From Alkalihalobacillus sp. AL-G (GTDB lineage Bacteria; Bacillota; Bacilli; Bacillales; Fictibacillaceae): DNA of 64,000 nt. The stretch lies in NCBI RefSeq assembly GCF_030643805.1, contig NZ_CP094656.1, forward strand, positions 1,860,001-1,924,000, read 5' to 3'. The notes below the pieces were generated by a model that saw only the letters and a program-made list of their open reading frames with translations, was not told where the DNA came from and did no database searches. The position numbers and the translations under genes are program-made. Positions 10,242-18,149 of this stretch are shown in pieces. How positions within the stretch are numbered: position 1 is the first letter of the stretch; each line of letters opens with the position of its first letter.

Positions 10242-11117
10242 ATGCCAAAAGGGACGATTATTAAAGCGTTGAGTGGATATTATTATGTGTTGAACGAGGA
10301 TGGAATTTTTCAGTGTAGAGGCAGGGGGAATTTTCGAAAGCGAAAATTGACTCCCCTCGTCGGTGATGAAGTGGAGTTTCAAGCAGAAAACAGGACAGAT
10401 GGCTATGTGTTATCTATTCTTGAACGGAAAAATGAATTGGTCCGTCCGCCGATTGCAAATGTAGATCAGGCTTTATTGATTTTTTCCGTCCTTCGCCCAA
10501 CGTTTAGTTCACTCCTTTTGGATCGGTTCCTGATTCACGTTGAGGCCAATGATATTTTACCGATAATCTGTGTCAGTAAGCTGGATTTGGTTGATTCTTA
10601 TGAAGAATTGAAGGATACTCTAGATGCTTATAGGCAAATTGGCTATCAAGTCATTGAAACTTCTTCAATCGACGAAACAGGTCTTGAGGATATCCGTGAT
10701 CTATTTGAAAATAAAGTTACGGTGATCGCTGGACAGTCCGGTGTAGGTAAATCTACTCTTCTAAATGCATTGAATCCAGAGCTGAAAATAGACACGGATG
10801 AGATCTCCGACCATTTGGGACGTGGAAAGCATACGACACGTCACGTCGAGCTTATTTCGTTCGGAGAAGGATTCGTCGCAGATACACCTGGATTCAGTTC
10901 ATTGGATTTTATCAATATTGAATCGGAAGAATTAACTCTCTATTTTCCAGAAATGCGAGAGCTGCTTCCAACATGCAAGTTCAGGGGATGTACGCATACA
11001 TCTGAACCGAAATGTGCTGTGAAAGCGGCACTTGAAGCAGGGGAGATCGCTCGTTTCCGCTATGAACATTATCAACAATTTTTACAAGAGATTAAAGATC
11101 AAAAACGGAGGTACTGA
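10242..11117 (+). CDS. rsgA: Ribosome small-subunit GTPase RsgA (CpgA)
   Basis: Circularly permuted GTPase that checks late 30S assembly. The N-terminal OB fold (GTIIKALSGYYYVL...TPLVGDEVEF) is followed by the G4 motif SKLD, the P-loop GQSGVGKSTLLNAL near 164-177 and DTPGF. The C-terminal zinc domain has CKFRGCTHTSEPKC. The ATG at 10242 gives the family N-terminus MPKGTII and lies 14 bases after GGAG; an ATG at 10233 is too close to the ribosome site. In Bacillus it sits directly after prkC, and CpgA is a known PrkC/PrpC substrate. Confidence 0.95.
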   Translation: MPKGTIIKALSGYYYVLNEDGIFQCRGRGNFRKRKLTPLVGDEVEFQAENRTDGYVLSILERKNELVRPPIANVDQALLIFSVLRPTFSSLLLDRFLIHVEANDILPIICVSKLDLVDSYEELKDTLDAYRQIGYQVIETSSIDETGLEDIRDLFENKVTVIAGQSGVGKSTLLNALNPELKIDTDEISDHLGRGKHTTRHVELISFGEGFVADTPGFSSLDFINIESEELTLYFPEMRELLPTCKFRGCTHTSEPKCAVKAALEAGEIARFRYEHYQQFLQEIKDQKRRY

Positions 11118-11123
11118 TTGATT

Positions 11124-11771
11124 ATGATTAAAATAGCACCATCGATTCTCTCCGCTGATTTCTCGAAACTTGGAGACGAAATTAAAGATGTTGAGCACGG
11201 AGGCGCGGATTATATCCACGTCGATGTAATGGATGGTCATTTCGTGCCAAATATTACGATTGGACCACTCATTGTCGATGCAATTCGACCTGTAACCGAT
11301 TTGCCACTTGATGTTCATCTAATGATTGAGAACCCTGACCAATATATACCGAGCTTCGCAAAGGCAGGAGCAGATATCATCTCAGTTCATGTTGAGGCAT
11401 GTCCACATCTACATCGCACCATCCATCTTATTAAAGAACAGGGTGTTAAGGCCGGAGTTGTTCTGAACCCTCATACACCGGTCAATACGATTGAACACAT
11501 TATTGAAGATGTCGACCTTGTTCTATTTATGACTGTAAATCCAGGATTCGGTGGACAATCATTCATTGAACCGGTCTTGTCCAAAATTGAAGCCGTATCA
11601 ACTATGTGCAAAGAAAAAGGTCTTGATATCGACATTGAAGTTGACGGAGGGGTTAATCCAGAGACTGCCAAGCTTTGTGTAGAACATGGTGCGAACGTTC
11701 TTGTTGCAGGTTCAGCGATTTACAACAAAGAAGACCGCAAGGATGCAATCAATGCAATTCGTGGTGTATAA
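11124..11771 (+). CDS. rpe: Ribulose-phosphate 3-epimerase
   Basis: TIM-barrel enzyme of the pentose phosphate pathway, interconverting ribulose-5-phosphate and xylulose-5-phosphate. Family motifs are [32 protein letters not shown] with metal-binding His and Asp, [13 protein letters not shown], and the C-terminal phosphate-binding DGGVN and GSAIY. The length is 215 residues. The ATG at 11124 matches homologues; a TTG at 11118 is also possible and sits closer to GGAGGT. A TPP aptamer begins only 23 bases after the stop. Confidence 0.95.
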   Translation: MIKIAPSILSADFSKLGDEIKDVEHGGADYIHVDVMDGHFVPNITIGPLIVDAIRPVTDLPLDVHLMIENPDQYIPSFAKAGADIISVHVEACPHLHRTIHLIKEQGVKAGVVLNPHTPVNTIEHIIEDVDLVLFMTVNPGFGGQSFIEPVLSKIEAVSTMCKEKGLDIDIEVDGGVNPETAKLCVEHGANVLVAGSAIYNKEDRKDAINAIRGV

Positions 11772-11794
11772 TTAAATCCAAATTAAAAGGTTTT

Positions 11795-11888
11795 TCACTG
11801 GGGGAGTCTCTATCAGAGACTGAGAGTGAAGTGGTTGGCTTCTTACCCTATGAACCTGAACAGGTTAAGGCCTGCGGAGGGAAAGTGA
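11795..11888 (+). promoter_or_regulatory. TPP (thi-box) riboswitch aptamer
   Basis: P1 pairs TCACT (11795-11799) with AGTGA (11884-11888). Inside are the conserved GGGGGAG, the CTGAGA box (11820-11825), ACCCTATGAACCTGAACAGG and CCTGCGGAGGGAAAGTGA blocks, which are diagnostic of thiamine pyrophosphate riboswitches. It controls thiT and probably thiN: when TPP is bound, the downstream terminator is expected to form. Confidence 0.95.
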
Positions 11889-11910
11889 CTTTCAAAATTT
11901 CAGTATGAAA

Positions 11911-11942
11911 GCAACTGTATCCCCGTGAACAGTTGCTTTTTT
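11911..11942 (+). terminator. Expression-platform terminator of the TPP riboswitch
   Basis: GCAACTGT (11911-11918) pairs with ACAGTTGC (11929-11936), followed by six T. It lies 22 bases after the aptamer and 27 bases before thiT, the usual layout for a transcription-terminating thi-box. It probably also ends rpe transcripts. Confidence 0.9.
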
Positions 11943-11969
11943 ATGTGTTTTAAAAAGGAGAGATAGAGA

Positions 11970-12515
11970 ATGAGCAATCGTATTTTATTAATTTCAGAAG
12001 TTGCGATTATGGCGGCTCTTGGTGTAATTTTAGGATTTGTAAAACTTGGAGGTCCTTGGGCATTTGGTGGATCCGTCTCATTGGAAATGGTTCCCATTTT
12101 CATCATGGCGTTTCGCAGAGGGGTTGCAGGAGGGGTATTGACTGGACTTATGATCGGACTTTTACAATTACTCTTTAGTCCTTATCTTTATTTTCCGTTA
12201 CAAATTGTACTTGATTATCCACTTGCATTCCTTCTCGTCGGGTTGGCAGGGTTGGTCCGGCCTAAATCCAAAGATGCATTCGGTAAGCGTGTTACATTGA
12301 TCATTGTCGGTACGTTCATTGGTAGTCTTTTACGTTTGGTCAGTCATGTGATTTCCGGTGTTGCATTCTTTGCAAGTTCTGCTCCGGAAGGTACTTCTGC
12401 ATTTGTCTATTCGATTACGTATAATAGCACGTATATTGTACCAACCTTCATTTTGACGGTAATCCTAGTAATAATGCTTTCAAAGACGGCACCAAAGCTA
12501 ATTCACGGAGAGTGA
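11970..12515 (+). CDS. thiT: Thiamine-specific ECF transporter substrate-binding protein ThiT
   Basis: Membrane S-component that binds thiamine and works with the shared EcfA/EcfA'/EcfT energising module, which is encoded elsewhere. The 181-residue hydrophobic protein has about six membrane segments. It carries the ThiT signature GGPWAFGGSVSLEMVPIFIM, including the AFGGSVSLEM motif, and later RLVSHVISGVAFFA. The TPP riboswitch directly upstream supports thiamine as substrate. In B. subtilis thiT (yuaJ) is elsewhere; here it is inserted between rpe and thiN. Confidence 0.93.
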   Translation: MSNRILLISEVAIMAALGVILGFVKLGGPWAFGGSVSLEMVPIFIMAFRRGVAGGVLTGLMIGLLQLLFSPYLYFPLQIVLDYPLAFLLVGLAGLVRPKSKDAFGKRVTLIIVGTFIGSLLRLVSHVISGVAFFASSAPEGTSAFVYSITYNSTYIVPTFILTVILVIMLSKTAPKLIHGE

Positions 12516-12519
12516 TACT

Positions 12520-13161
12520 GTGCAAAGAATTCATATTGTTGCTGGAGGTCCTGAGTATCTAATTCCGGAGCTTCATTTTCAAGATGAGGACATTGTTGTT
12601 GGTGTTGATGAGGGAGTAAAGTTCCTTGCAAATAGAAATATCGCTCCTAATGCAGCATTTGGTGATTTTGATTCCATTTCGTCACAAGAGTTCTCAAGTA
12701 TCATCAATGATCCGAACATCCGTACTTACACTTTTGAACAGGAAAAGGATATGACCGATCTTGAGTTGGCAGTACGATGGGGATTAGAACAACTACCCGA
12801 CATGGTTGTTTTATATGGTGTAACGGGGGGCCGATTAGACCATGAATTGATTAACATTCAAATGATGTCACTTGGATTAGAGCACGATATCGCAATGAAA
12901 ATCATTGACACAAAAAATGAAATTGAAATTAAAAACCCAGGAAAGTATACAGTTGAGATACGCTCTGATTTACCGTACGTTTCCTTTGTCCCTTTTTCAC
13001 AACTAGTTAAAGGGATTAATTTGGAGGGCTTCCGCTACCCTCTATACGATGCTGATTTAGTCTTCGGTTCTACTTTATGTATATCGAATGAGCTTGTAAC
13101 AAAAAAAGGTACTTATTCGTTTGATGACGGCATACTAATGATGGTAAGAAGCAAAGACTGA
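12520..13161 (+). CDS. thiN: Thiamine pyrophosphokinase
   Basis: Makes TPP from thiamine and ATP. Motifs are GVDEGVKFLANRNIAPNAAFGDFDS in the nucleotide-binding N-terminal domain, EQEKDMTDLELA with metal-binding acidic residues, and GVTGGRLDHEL. The C-terminal beta domain ends GTYSFDDGILMMVRS. The length is 213 residues. The start is GTG at 12520, 5 bases after the thiT stop, so transporter and kinase are probably one riboswitch-controlled unit: uptake followed by activation. Confidence 0.93.
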   Translation: MQRIHIVAGGPEYLIPELHFQDEDIVVGVDEGVKFLANRNIAPNAAFGDFDSISSQEFSSIINDPNIRTYTFEQEKDMTDLELAVRWGLEQLPDMVVLYGVTGGRLDHELINIQMMSLGLEHDIAMKIIDTKNEIEIKNPGKYTVEIRSDLPYVSFVPFSQLVKGINLEGFRYPLYDADLVFGSTLCISNELVTKKGTYSFDDGILMMVRSKD

Positions 13162-13182
13162 GGAAATTTTAAATCAACGGGT

Positions 13183-13209
13183 ACTATTTTCAACTAGGCG
13201 AATATACTT
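13183..13209 (+). promoter_or_regulatory. Possible sigma-E-type promoter for spoVM
   Basis: ACTATT (13183-13188) and ATATACTT (13202-13209), 13 bases apart, loosely resemble mother-cell sigma-E elements. In B. subtilis spoVM is sigma-E dependent. The match is weak and the call rests largely on context. Confidence 0.3.
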
Positions 13210-13273
13210 AAATAGAATGTTATTTTTCCGAAGCGGATTCCCTACGGAAACTAACGTTGGAGGAGGCGGAATT

Positions 13274-13354
13274 ATGAAATTTTATACCATTAAACTGCCC
13301 AGGTTCTTAGGTGGTTTCGTGAGGGCGATTCTAGGATCCTTCAAAAAGGGATAA
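13274..13354 (+). CDS. spoVM: Stage V sporulation protein M
   Basis: A 26-residue peptide beginning MKFYTIKLPRFLGGFVRA and ending ILGSFKKG, nearly identical in pattern to B. subtilis SpoVM. It is an amphipathic helix that marks the positively curved forespore membrane, anchors SpoIVA and inhibits FtsH. A strong ribosome site GGAGGAGG lies 7 bases before the ATG. The Pro in KLPRF needed for shallow membrane insertion is present. It sits between thiN and rpmB, as in B. subtilis, and is followed by a terminator. Confidence 0.96.
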   Translation: MKFYTIKLPRFLGGFVRAILGSFKKG

Positions 13355-13355
13355 C

Positions 13356-13383
13356 AAAAAAGCACCAGTTGGGGTGCTTTTTT
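13356..13383 (+). terminator. Intrinsic terminator after spoVM
   Basis: AAAAAAGCACC, a short loop and GGTGCTTTTTT form a hairpin flanked by A and T runs, so it could act in both directions. It begins one base after the spoVM stop codon. Confidence 0.9.
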
Positions 13384-13386
13384 GTT

Positions 13387-13833
13387 TAAAAGCTTATTGA
13401 GGGAGTGCACATATTTTGCTGCCCTTAGGTGTTGATTTCTGTTCGATTGCATTTCATCGCACACTCTCAGAACTATTGCTGGAGAGTTAAAAAAATTCCT
13501 AGGAAACCATAGGAGCATTATGCAAAATGCAGTATTGAAGGTTCATACAGATGGTTTGGTGTAGAAGTCCGGTGTAACGCTCGCCATGAAAAGGTGATAT
13601 GGATGGTTTGAGACAAAAATCCGTTGAAATCGTCATCCAGAGAGGATCATGCGAACAATTTTCAATGAAAATCGATAAGGTTGATTAGCAAATACAAATA
13701 TTCATTAGTTAATATTGAGAGATTTCTCGGCTGCCAAAGCAATCGTGCCTGTCAACTGCAGTTTGTGGGGATCAAAAGTGAACGACTAGCAAGATGCATT
13801 TGGACCCACACCGCCAAATCCACTTCCACCATA
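13387..13833 (+). other. Intergenic stretch without a supportable gene
   Basis: About 450 bases between the spoVM and rpmB terminators. I see no ORF with a ribosome site, no strong hairpin and no copy of the window's repeats. On the minus strand a frame close to the rpmB terminator reads a Gly-rich YGGSGFGGVGPNASC tail but has no start codon. Confidence 0.6.
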
Positions 13834-13884
13834 TAAAAAAGGACTGGCATCCCGATCAATCGGATAAGCCAGTCCCTTTATTGT
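13834..13884 (-). terminator. Terminator of rpmB, probably bidirectional
   Basis: GGACTGGC (13841-13848) pairs with GCCAGTCC (13868-13875). On the minus strand the stem is followed by a T run (A run 13836-13840 on +). The + side ends CCCTTTATTGTTTT, so it may also act forward. Confidence 0.88.
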
Positions 13885-13891
13885 TTTAAAA

Positions 13892-14080
13892 TTAAACGCG
13901 TTCTACTTTACCGGACTTAAGAGCACGAGCAGATACGTATACGCGCTTTGGTTTACCGTCTACAAGAATACGAACCTTTTGAACGTTCGCTCCCCATTTA
14001 CGTTTTGAAGAGTTCAATGCGTGTGAACGCTTATTTCCAAAGCTTGTTTTCTTACCAGTTACAACACATTTTCTAGCCAT
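13892..14080 (-). CDS. rpmB: Ribosomal protein L28
   Basis: A 62-residue 50S subunit protein starting [20 protein letters not shown] and ending [13 protein letters not shown]. It is the zinc-free form: the second cysteine of the first pair is Thr (KCVVT) and the second CxxC pair is replaced by SARA. GGAGGC lies before the ATG on the minus strand. It is transcribed convergently to spoVM and divergently from yloU. Confidence 0.97.
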   Translation of the reverse strand: MARKCVVTGKKTSFGNKRSHALNSSKRKWGANVQKVRILVDGKPKRVYVSARALKSGKVERV

Positions 14081-14149
14081 GATTGTGCCTCCTTTATTGC
14101 AAATACCATAACAATTGCAAGTTTATCTTTTTGTCATAAACACTACACT

Positions 14150-14178
14150 ATAGTAGCATGAGAAATAGCAGATTGCAA
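14150..14178 (-). promoter_or_regulatory. Sigma-A promoter of rpmB
   Basis: On the minus strand TTGCAA (14173-14178) and TACTAT (14150-14155) are separated by 17 bases, about 70 bases before the rpmB start. It lies back to back with the yloU promoter. Confidence 0.7.
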
Positions 14179-14201
14179 CAAGTAATATCAAGTTCATATA
14201 C

Positions 14202-14230
14202 TTGACAGAAAGAAGGACTGTACGTTTAAT
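14202..14230 (+). promoter_or_regulatory. Sigma-A promoter of yloU-fakA
   Basis: A perfect -35 TTGACA (14202-14207), a 17-base spacer and -10 TTTAAT (14225-14230), about 75 bases before the yloU start codon. Confidence 0.75.
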
Positions 14231-14303
14231 TTCTTTTAAATTGTACGATATTATAGTAAAATGACACTAGCTATAGGTAATTCAATCCAAAGGGGGATTA
14301 TGC

Positions 14304-14666
14304 ATGTCTATTGAAATGAAAACGAAGTACGGAGAGATCGATATCTCCAACGACGTCATTGCGACTATTGCAGGTGGAGCCGCAATCGATTGTTATGGTA
14401 TCATCGGAATGGCATCGCAAAAGCAAATTAAAGACGGCATTACCGAACTCCTAGGAAGAGATAATTTTAGCAGAGGCATTGTCGTACGACAAGAAGAGGA
14501 TGAAGTTCACATAGATATGTACATTATTGTAAGCTATGGAACAAAAATTTCCGAAGTCGCCCATAATGTCCAGACAAAAGTGAAGTATACGCTCGATCAA
14601 ATGCTCGGATTATCAGTTGATTCCGTAAACATATTTGTTCAAGGCGTGAGGGTGACAAACCCGTAA
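14304..14666 (+). CDS. yloU: Asp23/Gls24 family envelope-stress protein
   Basis: A 120-residue Asp23/Gls24 (DUF322) protein. The core NDVIATIAGGAAIDCYGIIGM and VQTKVKYTLDQMLGLSVDSVNIFVQGV are typical. Family members are cytosolic or membrane-associated and linked to cell-envelope homeostasis; the exact role of YloU is not settled. It follows the promoter at 14202-14230 and a clear AAAGGGGGA ribosome site, and precedes fakA by 16 bases, the order found across Firmicutes. Confidence 0.9.
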   Translation: MSIEMKTKYGEIDISNDVIATIAGGAAIDCYGIIGMASQKQIKDGITELLGRDNFSRGIVVRQEEDEVHIDMYIIVSYGTKISEVAHNVQTKVKYTLDQMLGLSVDSVNIFVQGVRVTNP

Positions 14667-14682
14667 CGAGGAGGAAAGATTC

Positions 14683-16362
14683 GTGACTTTAAAGAAGTTG
14701 GATGGTGGAAAGCTATCCCAAATGTTTTTAACCGGTGCGAACCAACTGCATAACAATGTGAAAGTGATCGACGCACTCAATGTTTTTCCAGTACCGGATG
14801 GTGATACTGGAACAAACATGAATTTAACGATTACATCCGGGGTAAAAGAAGTTAAAACTTTAACTTCGGATGATGCTAGTAAAATTGCATCTGCATTTTC
14901 AAAAGGGCTTTTAATGGGAGCACGCGGGAATTCCGGTGTAATCCTTTCTCAATTGTTCAGGGGCTTCTCAAAAGCAATTGAAGGGAAAAGCTCGATTGAT
15001 GTGGAGTTTTTTGCCTTGGCTTTAGAACGGGGTGTCGAGACTGCCTATAAGGCTGTGATGAAGCCTGTAGAAGGTACGATTTTAACCGTTGCTAAGGATG
15101 CAGCCAAAGCGGCTGCAAAAGCTGCCCGGAAATCAGATGATATCATTGAGGTCATGCAAAAAACATTACAGGAAGCAAAGGCATCTCTAGATCGTACTCC
15201 TGAACTTTTACCAGTATTAAAAGAGGTAGGAGTCGTCGATTCAGGCGGGCAAGGCCTCGTAATGATATACGAGGGTTTTTTAGCTGTACTTGAAGGAAAA
15301 GAATTGCCTTCCGTCAGTGAAAGCGGCCCTTCAATCGATGAGCTCGTGAATGCAGAACATCATAAAACTGCTCAACTACATATGAACACCGAGGATATCG
15401 TTTTTGGTTACTGCACTGAGTTTATGGTTAAGTTTAAGGCAGAAAAAACACAACAAAGTCCATTTTCAGAGGATAAATTCAGAGAAGAATTGAACAACCA
15501 TGGTGATTCACTACTTGTCGTTTCTGATGAAGAGTTAGTCAAAGTGCATATACATACAGAACAGCCGGGAAATATGCTGACCCTTGCGCAAGATTATGGC
15601 GATCTGATCAATATTAAGATCGAAAACATGCGTGAGCAGCATTCAGCAATCCTTGAAAAACAACAGCCAGTTCACACGATGGAAGCACCTAAGCCAAAAA
15701 CGAAACAACCTTTTGGTATTATCACGGTATCTATGGGTACAGGCATCGAAGAACTGTTTAAAAGTCTTGGAGCATCGGTCGTTATAGCTGGCGGACAAAC
15801 GATGAATCCCAGCATCGAAGACATCGTCAAGGCGATTGAAGAGGCACACTCAGATAAGTTGATCATTTTGCCAAATAACAGCAACATTGTGATGGCTGCT
15901 GAACAAGCCGCATCGGTTGTCGATCAAGAGGTCGCTGTCGTAAAGACGAAAACAGTACCTCAAGGAATTTCAGCATTGCTTTCGTTCAACCCATCTGCTT
16001 CATTAGAAGATAACAAAAATTCAATGGCAGAAGCAGTAAACCATGTGAAATCTGGACAGGTGACATTTGCTGTTAGAGACACGACCATCGATGGTGTCGA
16101 AATTAAAAAAGATGAATTCATGGGTATTTTTGATAGTAAAATCGTTACTTCGAAAAAAACACAAAATGAAGCAGTTGAAGCACTGTTATCTGAAATGATT
16201 TCAGATGATGATGAAATTGTAACGATCATATATGGTGATGATGCAAGTGAAGTGGAAGCATCGAAGTTAGCTGAATGGGTTGAAAAACAATATCCTGATG
16301 TAGAGGTTGAAATGCACGCAGGTAAACAACCGATCTACTCGTACATCCTTTCAGTCGAATAA
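14683..16362 (+). CDS. fakA: Fatty acid kinase ATP-binding subunit (YloV/FakA, DhaL-like)
   Basis: FakA phosphorylates exogenous fatty acids that are presented by a FakB binding protein, feeding them to phospholipid synthesis. The N-terminal DhaL-like kinase domain (about 1-200) has DALNVFPVPDGDTGTNMNLT and GARGNSGVILSQL, the ADP/Mg-binding loops. A middle domain with GYCTEFMVKF and a C-terminal domain ending YSYILSVE follow. The 559-residue length fits. The start is GTG at 14683 after GAGGAAAG. No FakB lies in the window. A weak hairpin follows at 16383-16423. Confidence 0.9.
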   Translation: MTLKKLDGGKLSQMFLTGANQLHNNVKVIDALNVFPVPDGDTGTNMNLTITSGVKEVKTLTSDDASKIASAFSKGLLMGARGNSGVILSQLFRGFSKAIEGKSSIDVEFFALALERGVETAYKAVMKPVEGTILTVAKDAAKAAAKAARKSDDIIEVMQKTLQEAKASLDRTPELLPVLKEVGVVDSGGQGLVMIYEGFLAVLEGKELPSVSESGPSIDELVNAEHHKTAQLHMNTEDIVFGYCTEFMVKFKAEKTQQSPFSEDKFREELNNHGDSLLVVSDEELVKVHIHTEQPGNMLTLAQDYGDLINIKIENMREQHSAILEKQQPVHTMEAPKPKTKQPFGIITVSMGTGIEELFKSLGASVVIAGGQTMNPSIEDIVKAIEEAHSDKLIILPNNSNIVMAAEQAASVVDQEVAVVKTKTVPQGISALLSFNPSASLEDNKNSMAEAVNHVKSGQVTFAVRDTTIDGVEIKKDEFMGIFDSKIVTSKKTQNEAVEALLSEMISDDDEIVTIIYGDDASEVEASKLAEWVEKQYPDVEVEMHAGKQPIYSYILSVE

Positions 16363-16382
16363 AATATAATTGCGTTTAATAC

Positions 16383-16537
16383 TCCTACCTTGATCAGCGT
16401 GTACATATACTGTGAGGGTAGGATTCTTTCATTAGAGGATGTTCAAATAGTGACCAAGAGCCACCTGCTTTCGTCACAAGTGTACTCTTGGATATCAGCA
16501 TCCTTGGTAAAACTAGTAGTGAGTGACTTCGCTGATC
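16383..16537 (+). other. Structured leader between fakA and sdaAB
   Basis: The 216-base gap holds several inverted repeats: TCCTACC (16383-16389) with GGTAGGA (16417-16423) then TTCTTTC, a weak terminator; CCAAGAG (16454-16460) with CTCTTGG (16485-16491); and GATCAGCG (16392-16399) with CGCTGATC (16530-16537). The arrangement could be a folded leader RNA. I do not recognise it as a known riboswitch. Confidence 0.45.
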
Positions 16538-16578
16538 AACAGCATATGTATTTTATAACCCGATGGGGGAGTCGACAT

Positions 16579-17241
16579 ATGAAATATAAAAGTGTATTTG
16601 ATATTATCGGTCCAGTTATGATTGGTCCTTCAAGCTCACATACTGCTGGGGCAGCACGTATTGGACGCGTATCCCGTTCACTCTTTGGTCGACAACCTAG
16701 TTGGGCGACGATTTCTTTTTACGGTTCATTTGCAAAAACATACCGGGGACATGGAACCGATGTTGCGATAGTAGGTGGGATATTGGACTTCGACACATTT
16801 GATCCTAGAATTAGAGATTCATTGAAAATAGCTAAGAAAAATGGAATCAAAATTCGGATGTCAGAAGAGGATGCTCTCACCGATCACCCTAATACTGCAA
16901 GAATCCGTTTAGGAGACGATGAGGGAGAGCTTGAGGTAGTAGGAATCTCTATTGGTGGAGGAAAGATAGAAATTACTGAACTTAATGGATTTGAGCTTCG
17001 TATATCTGGCAATCATCCGGCACTTCTTGTTGTCCACAACGATCGTTATGGAGTCATCGCGGGAGTTGCGAATCTTTTAGCAAAATATCAGATTAATATC
17101 GGTCACATGGAGGTCGGGAGAAAGGAAAAAGGAAGCGAGGCTCTCATGACAATCGAGGTTGATCAGAATCTGGATGACACTGTAATTAAAGAGATTGAGA
17201 AGTTACCCCATGTCATTAATGCCACAAGGATCCATGATTAA
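16579..17241 (+). CDS. sdaAB: L-serine dehydratase, beta chain
   Basis: Beta subunit of the two-subunit iron-sulfur L-serine deaminase that makes pyruvate and ammonia. The N-terminal part carries the conserved DIIGPVMIGPSSSHTAGAAR. The C-terminal ACT domain (about 148-220, NHPALLVVHNDRYGVIAGVA) is the regulatory serine-binding fold. The ATG at 16579 after GGGGGAG gives 220 residues, the family length; the frame stays open upstream to 16390 without homologous residues. sdaAA starts 21 bases later. Confidence 0.94.
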   Translation: MKYKSVFDIIGPVMIGPSSSHTAGAARIGRVSRSLFGRQPSWATISFYGSFAKTYRGHGTDVAIVGGILDFDTFDPRIRDSLKIAKKNGIKIRMSEEDALTDHPNTARIRLGDDEGELEVVGISIGGGKIEITELNGFELRISGNHPALLVVHNDRYGVIAGVANLLAKYQINIGHMEVGRKEKGSEALMTIEVDQNLDDTVIKEIEKLPHVINATRIHD

Positions 17242-17261
17242 CTCAAAGGACGGTGTATTCG

Positions 17262-18149
17262 ATGTTTCGTAATGTAGCTGAGCTTGTTGAATTAGCCGTG
17301 TCCAAAAACATTCCGATTTCTGAAGTAATGATCACACAGGAAATGGATGTTAAGAGCCGTTCCAGGGTTGAAGTTGTCGAACAAATGGCAAACAACCTCG
17401 ATGTCATGGAACGTGCAGTCGAACGCGGGATAAGAGAAGGGATCAAGTCCCACTCTGGACTTACAGGCGGTGATGCCGTCCTGTTACAAAAATATATTGC
17501 AAGCGGCAAAAGCTTAGCGGGAACGACAATATTGGATGCCGTAAGCAAGGCGGTTGCTACCAATGAAGTAAATGCAGCCATGGGAACAATTTGCGCAACT
17601 CCAACAGCTGGTTCTGCCGGGGTAGTACCCGGAACTCTTTTTGCGTTAAGGGATAAGCTCAACCCGACAAAAGAGCAGATGGTCCGGTATTTATTCACCT
17701 CGGGAGCGTTCGGGTTTGTTGTTGCAAACAATGCATCCATCTCTGGAGCAGCAGGCGGTTGTCAGGCTGAGGTTGGTTCTGCAACAGGTATGGCAGCAGC
17801 TGCAATCGTTGAACTGGCAGGAGGCACACCTGAACAATCTGCACAAGCTATGGCGATTGCATTGAAAAACATGCTTGGGCTCGTGTGTGACCCCGTTGCA
17901 GGTCTTGTAGAAGTTCCTTGTGTTAAAAGGAATGCGATCGGTGCAAGCATTGCGATTACAGCAGCGGACATGGCTCTTGCTGGAATTGTAAGTAGAATCC
18001 CGTGTGATGAGGTTATCGATGCGATGTACAAGATCGGTGAATCAATGCCGACAGCTTTAAAGGAAACTGCTCAGGGAGGTTTAGCGGCAACTCCGACTGG
18101 ACGTGAACTAGAAGCGAAAATTTATGGAGTACCGCTTAAGAAGAAATGA
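17262..18149 (+). CDS. sdaAA: L-serine dehydratase, alpha chain
   Basis: Catalytic iron-sulfur subunit of L-serine deaminase. Cysteines for the 4Fe-4S cluster lie in CATPTAGSAGVVPG, SGAAGGCQAEVGSATGMA and CDPVAGLVEVPCVKRN. The ATG at 17262 gives the family start MFRNVAELVE, 8 bases after AAAGGACGG; a GTG at 17253 is in frame but precedes the conserved part. The length is 295 residues. Its stop overlaps the recG start, as in B. subtilis. Confidence 0.94.
   Translation: MFRNVAELVELAVSKNIPISEVMITQEMDVKSRSRVEVVEQMANNLDVMERAVERGIREGIKSHSGLTGGDAVLLQKYIASGKSLAGTTILDAVSKAVATNEVNAAMGTICATPTAGSAGVVPGTLFALRDKLNPTKEQMVRYLFTSGAFGFVVANNASISGAAGGCQAEVGSATGMAAAAIVELAGGTPEQSAQAMAIALKNMLGLVCDPVAGLVEVPCVKRNAIGASIAITAADMALAGIVSRIPCDEVIDAMYKIGESMPTALKETAQGGLAATPTGRELEAKIYGVPLKKK

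Noticed and set aside
9822-10382. 186-codon minus-strand frame opposite the end of prkC and start of rsgA
   Set aside because: Low-complexity Phe/Ile sequence antisense to two clear genes; a shadow frame.
13797-13890. Minus-strand frame with Gly-rich YGGSGFGGVGPNASC ending near 13797
   Set aside because: No start codon or ribosome site in frame; it runs through the rpmB terminator hairpin and into rpmB in another frame.
17243-17740. 165-codon minus-strand frame opposite sdaAA
   Set aside because: Antisense shadow of a conserved enzyme; no ribosome site or family resemblance.
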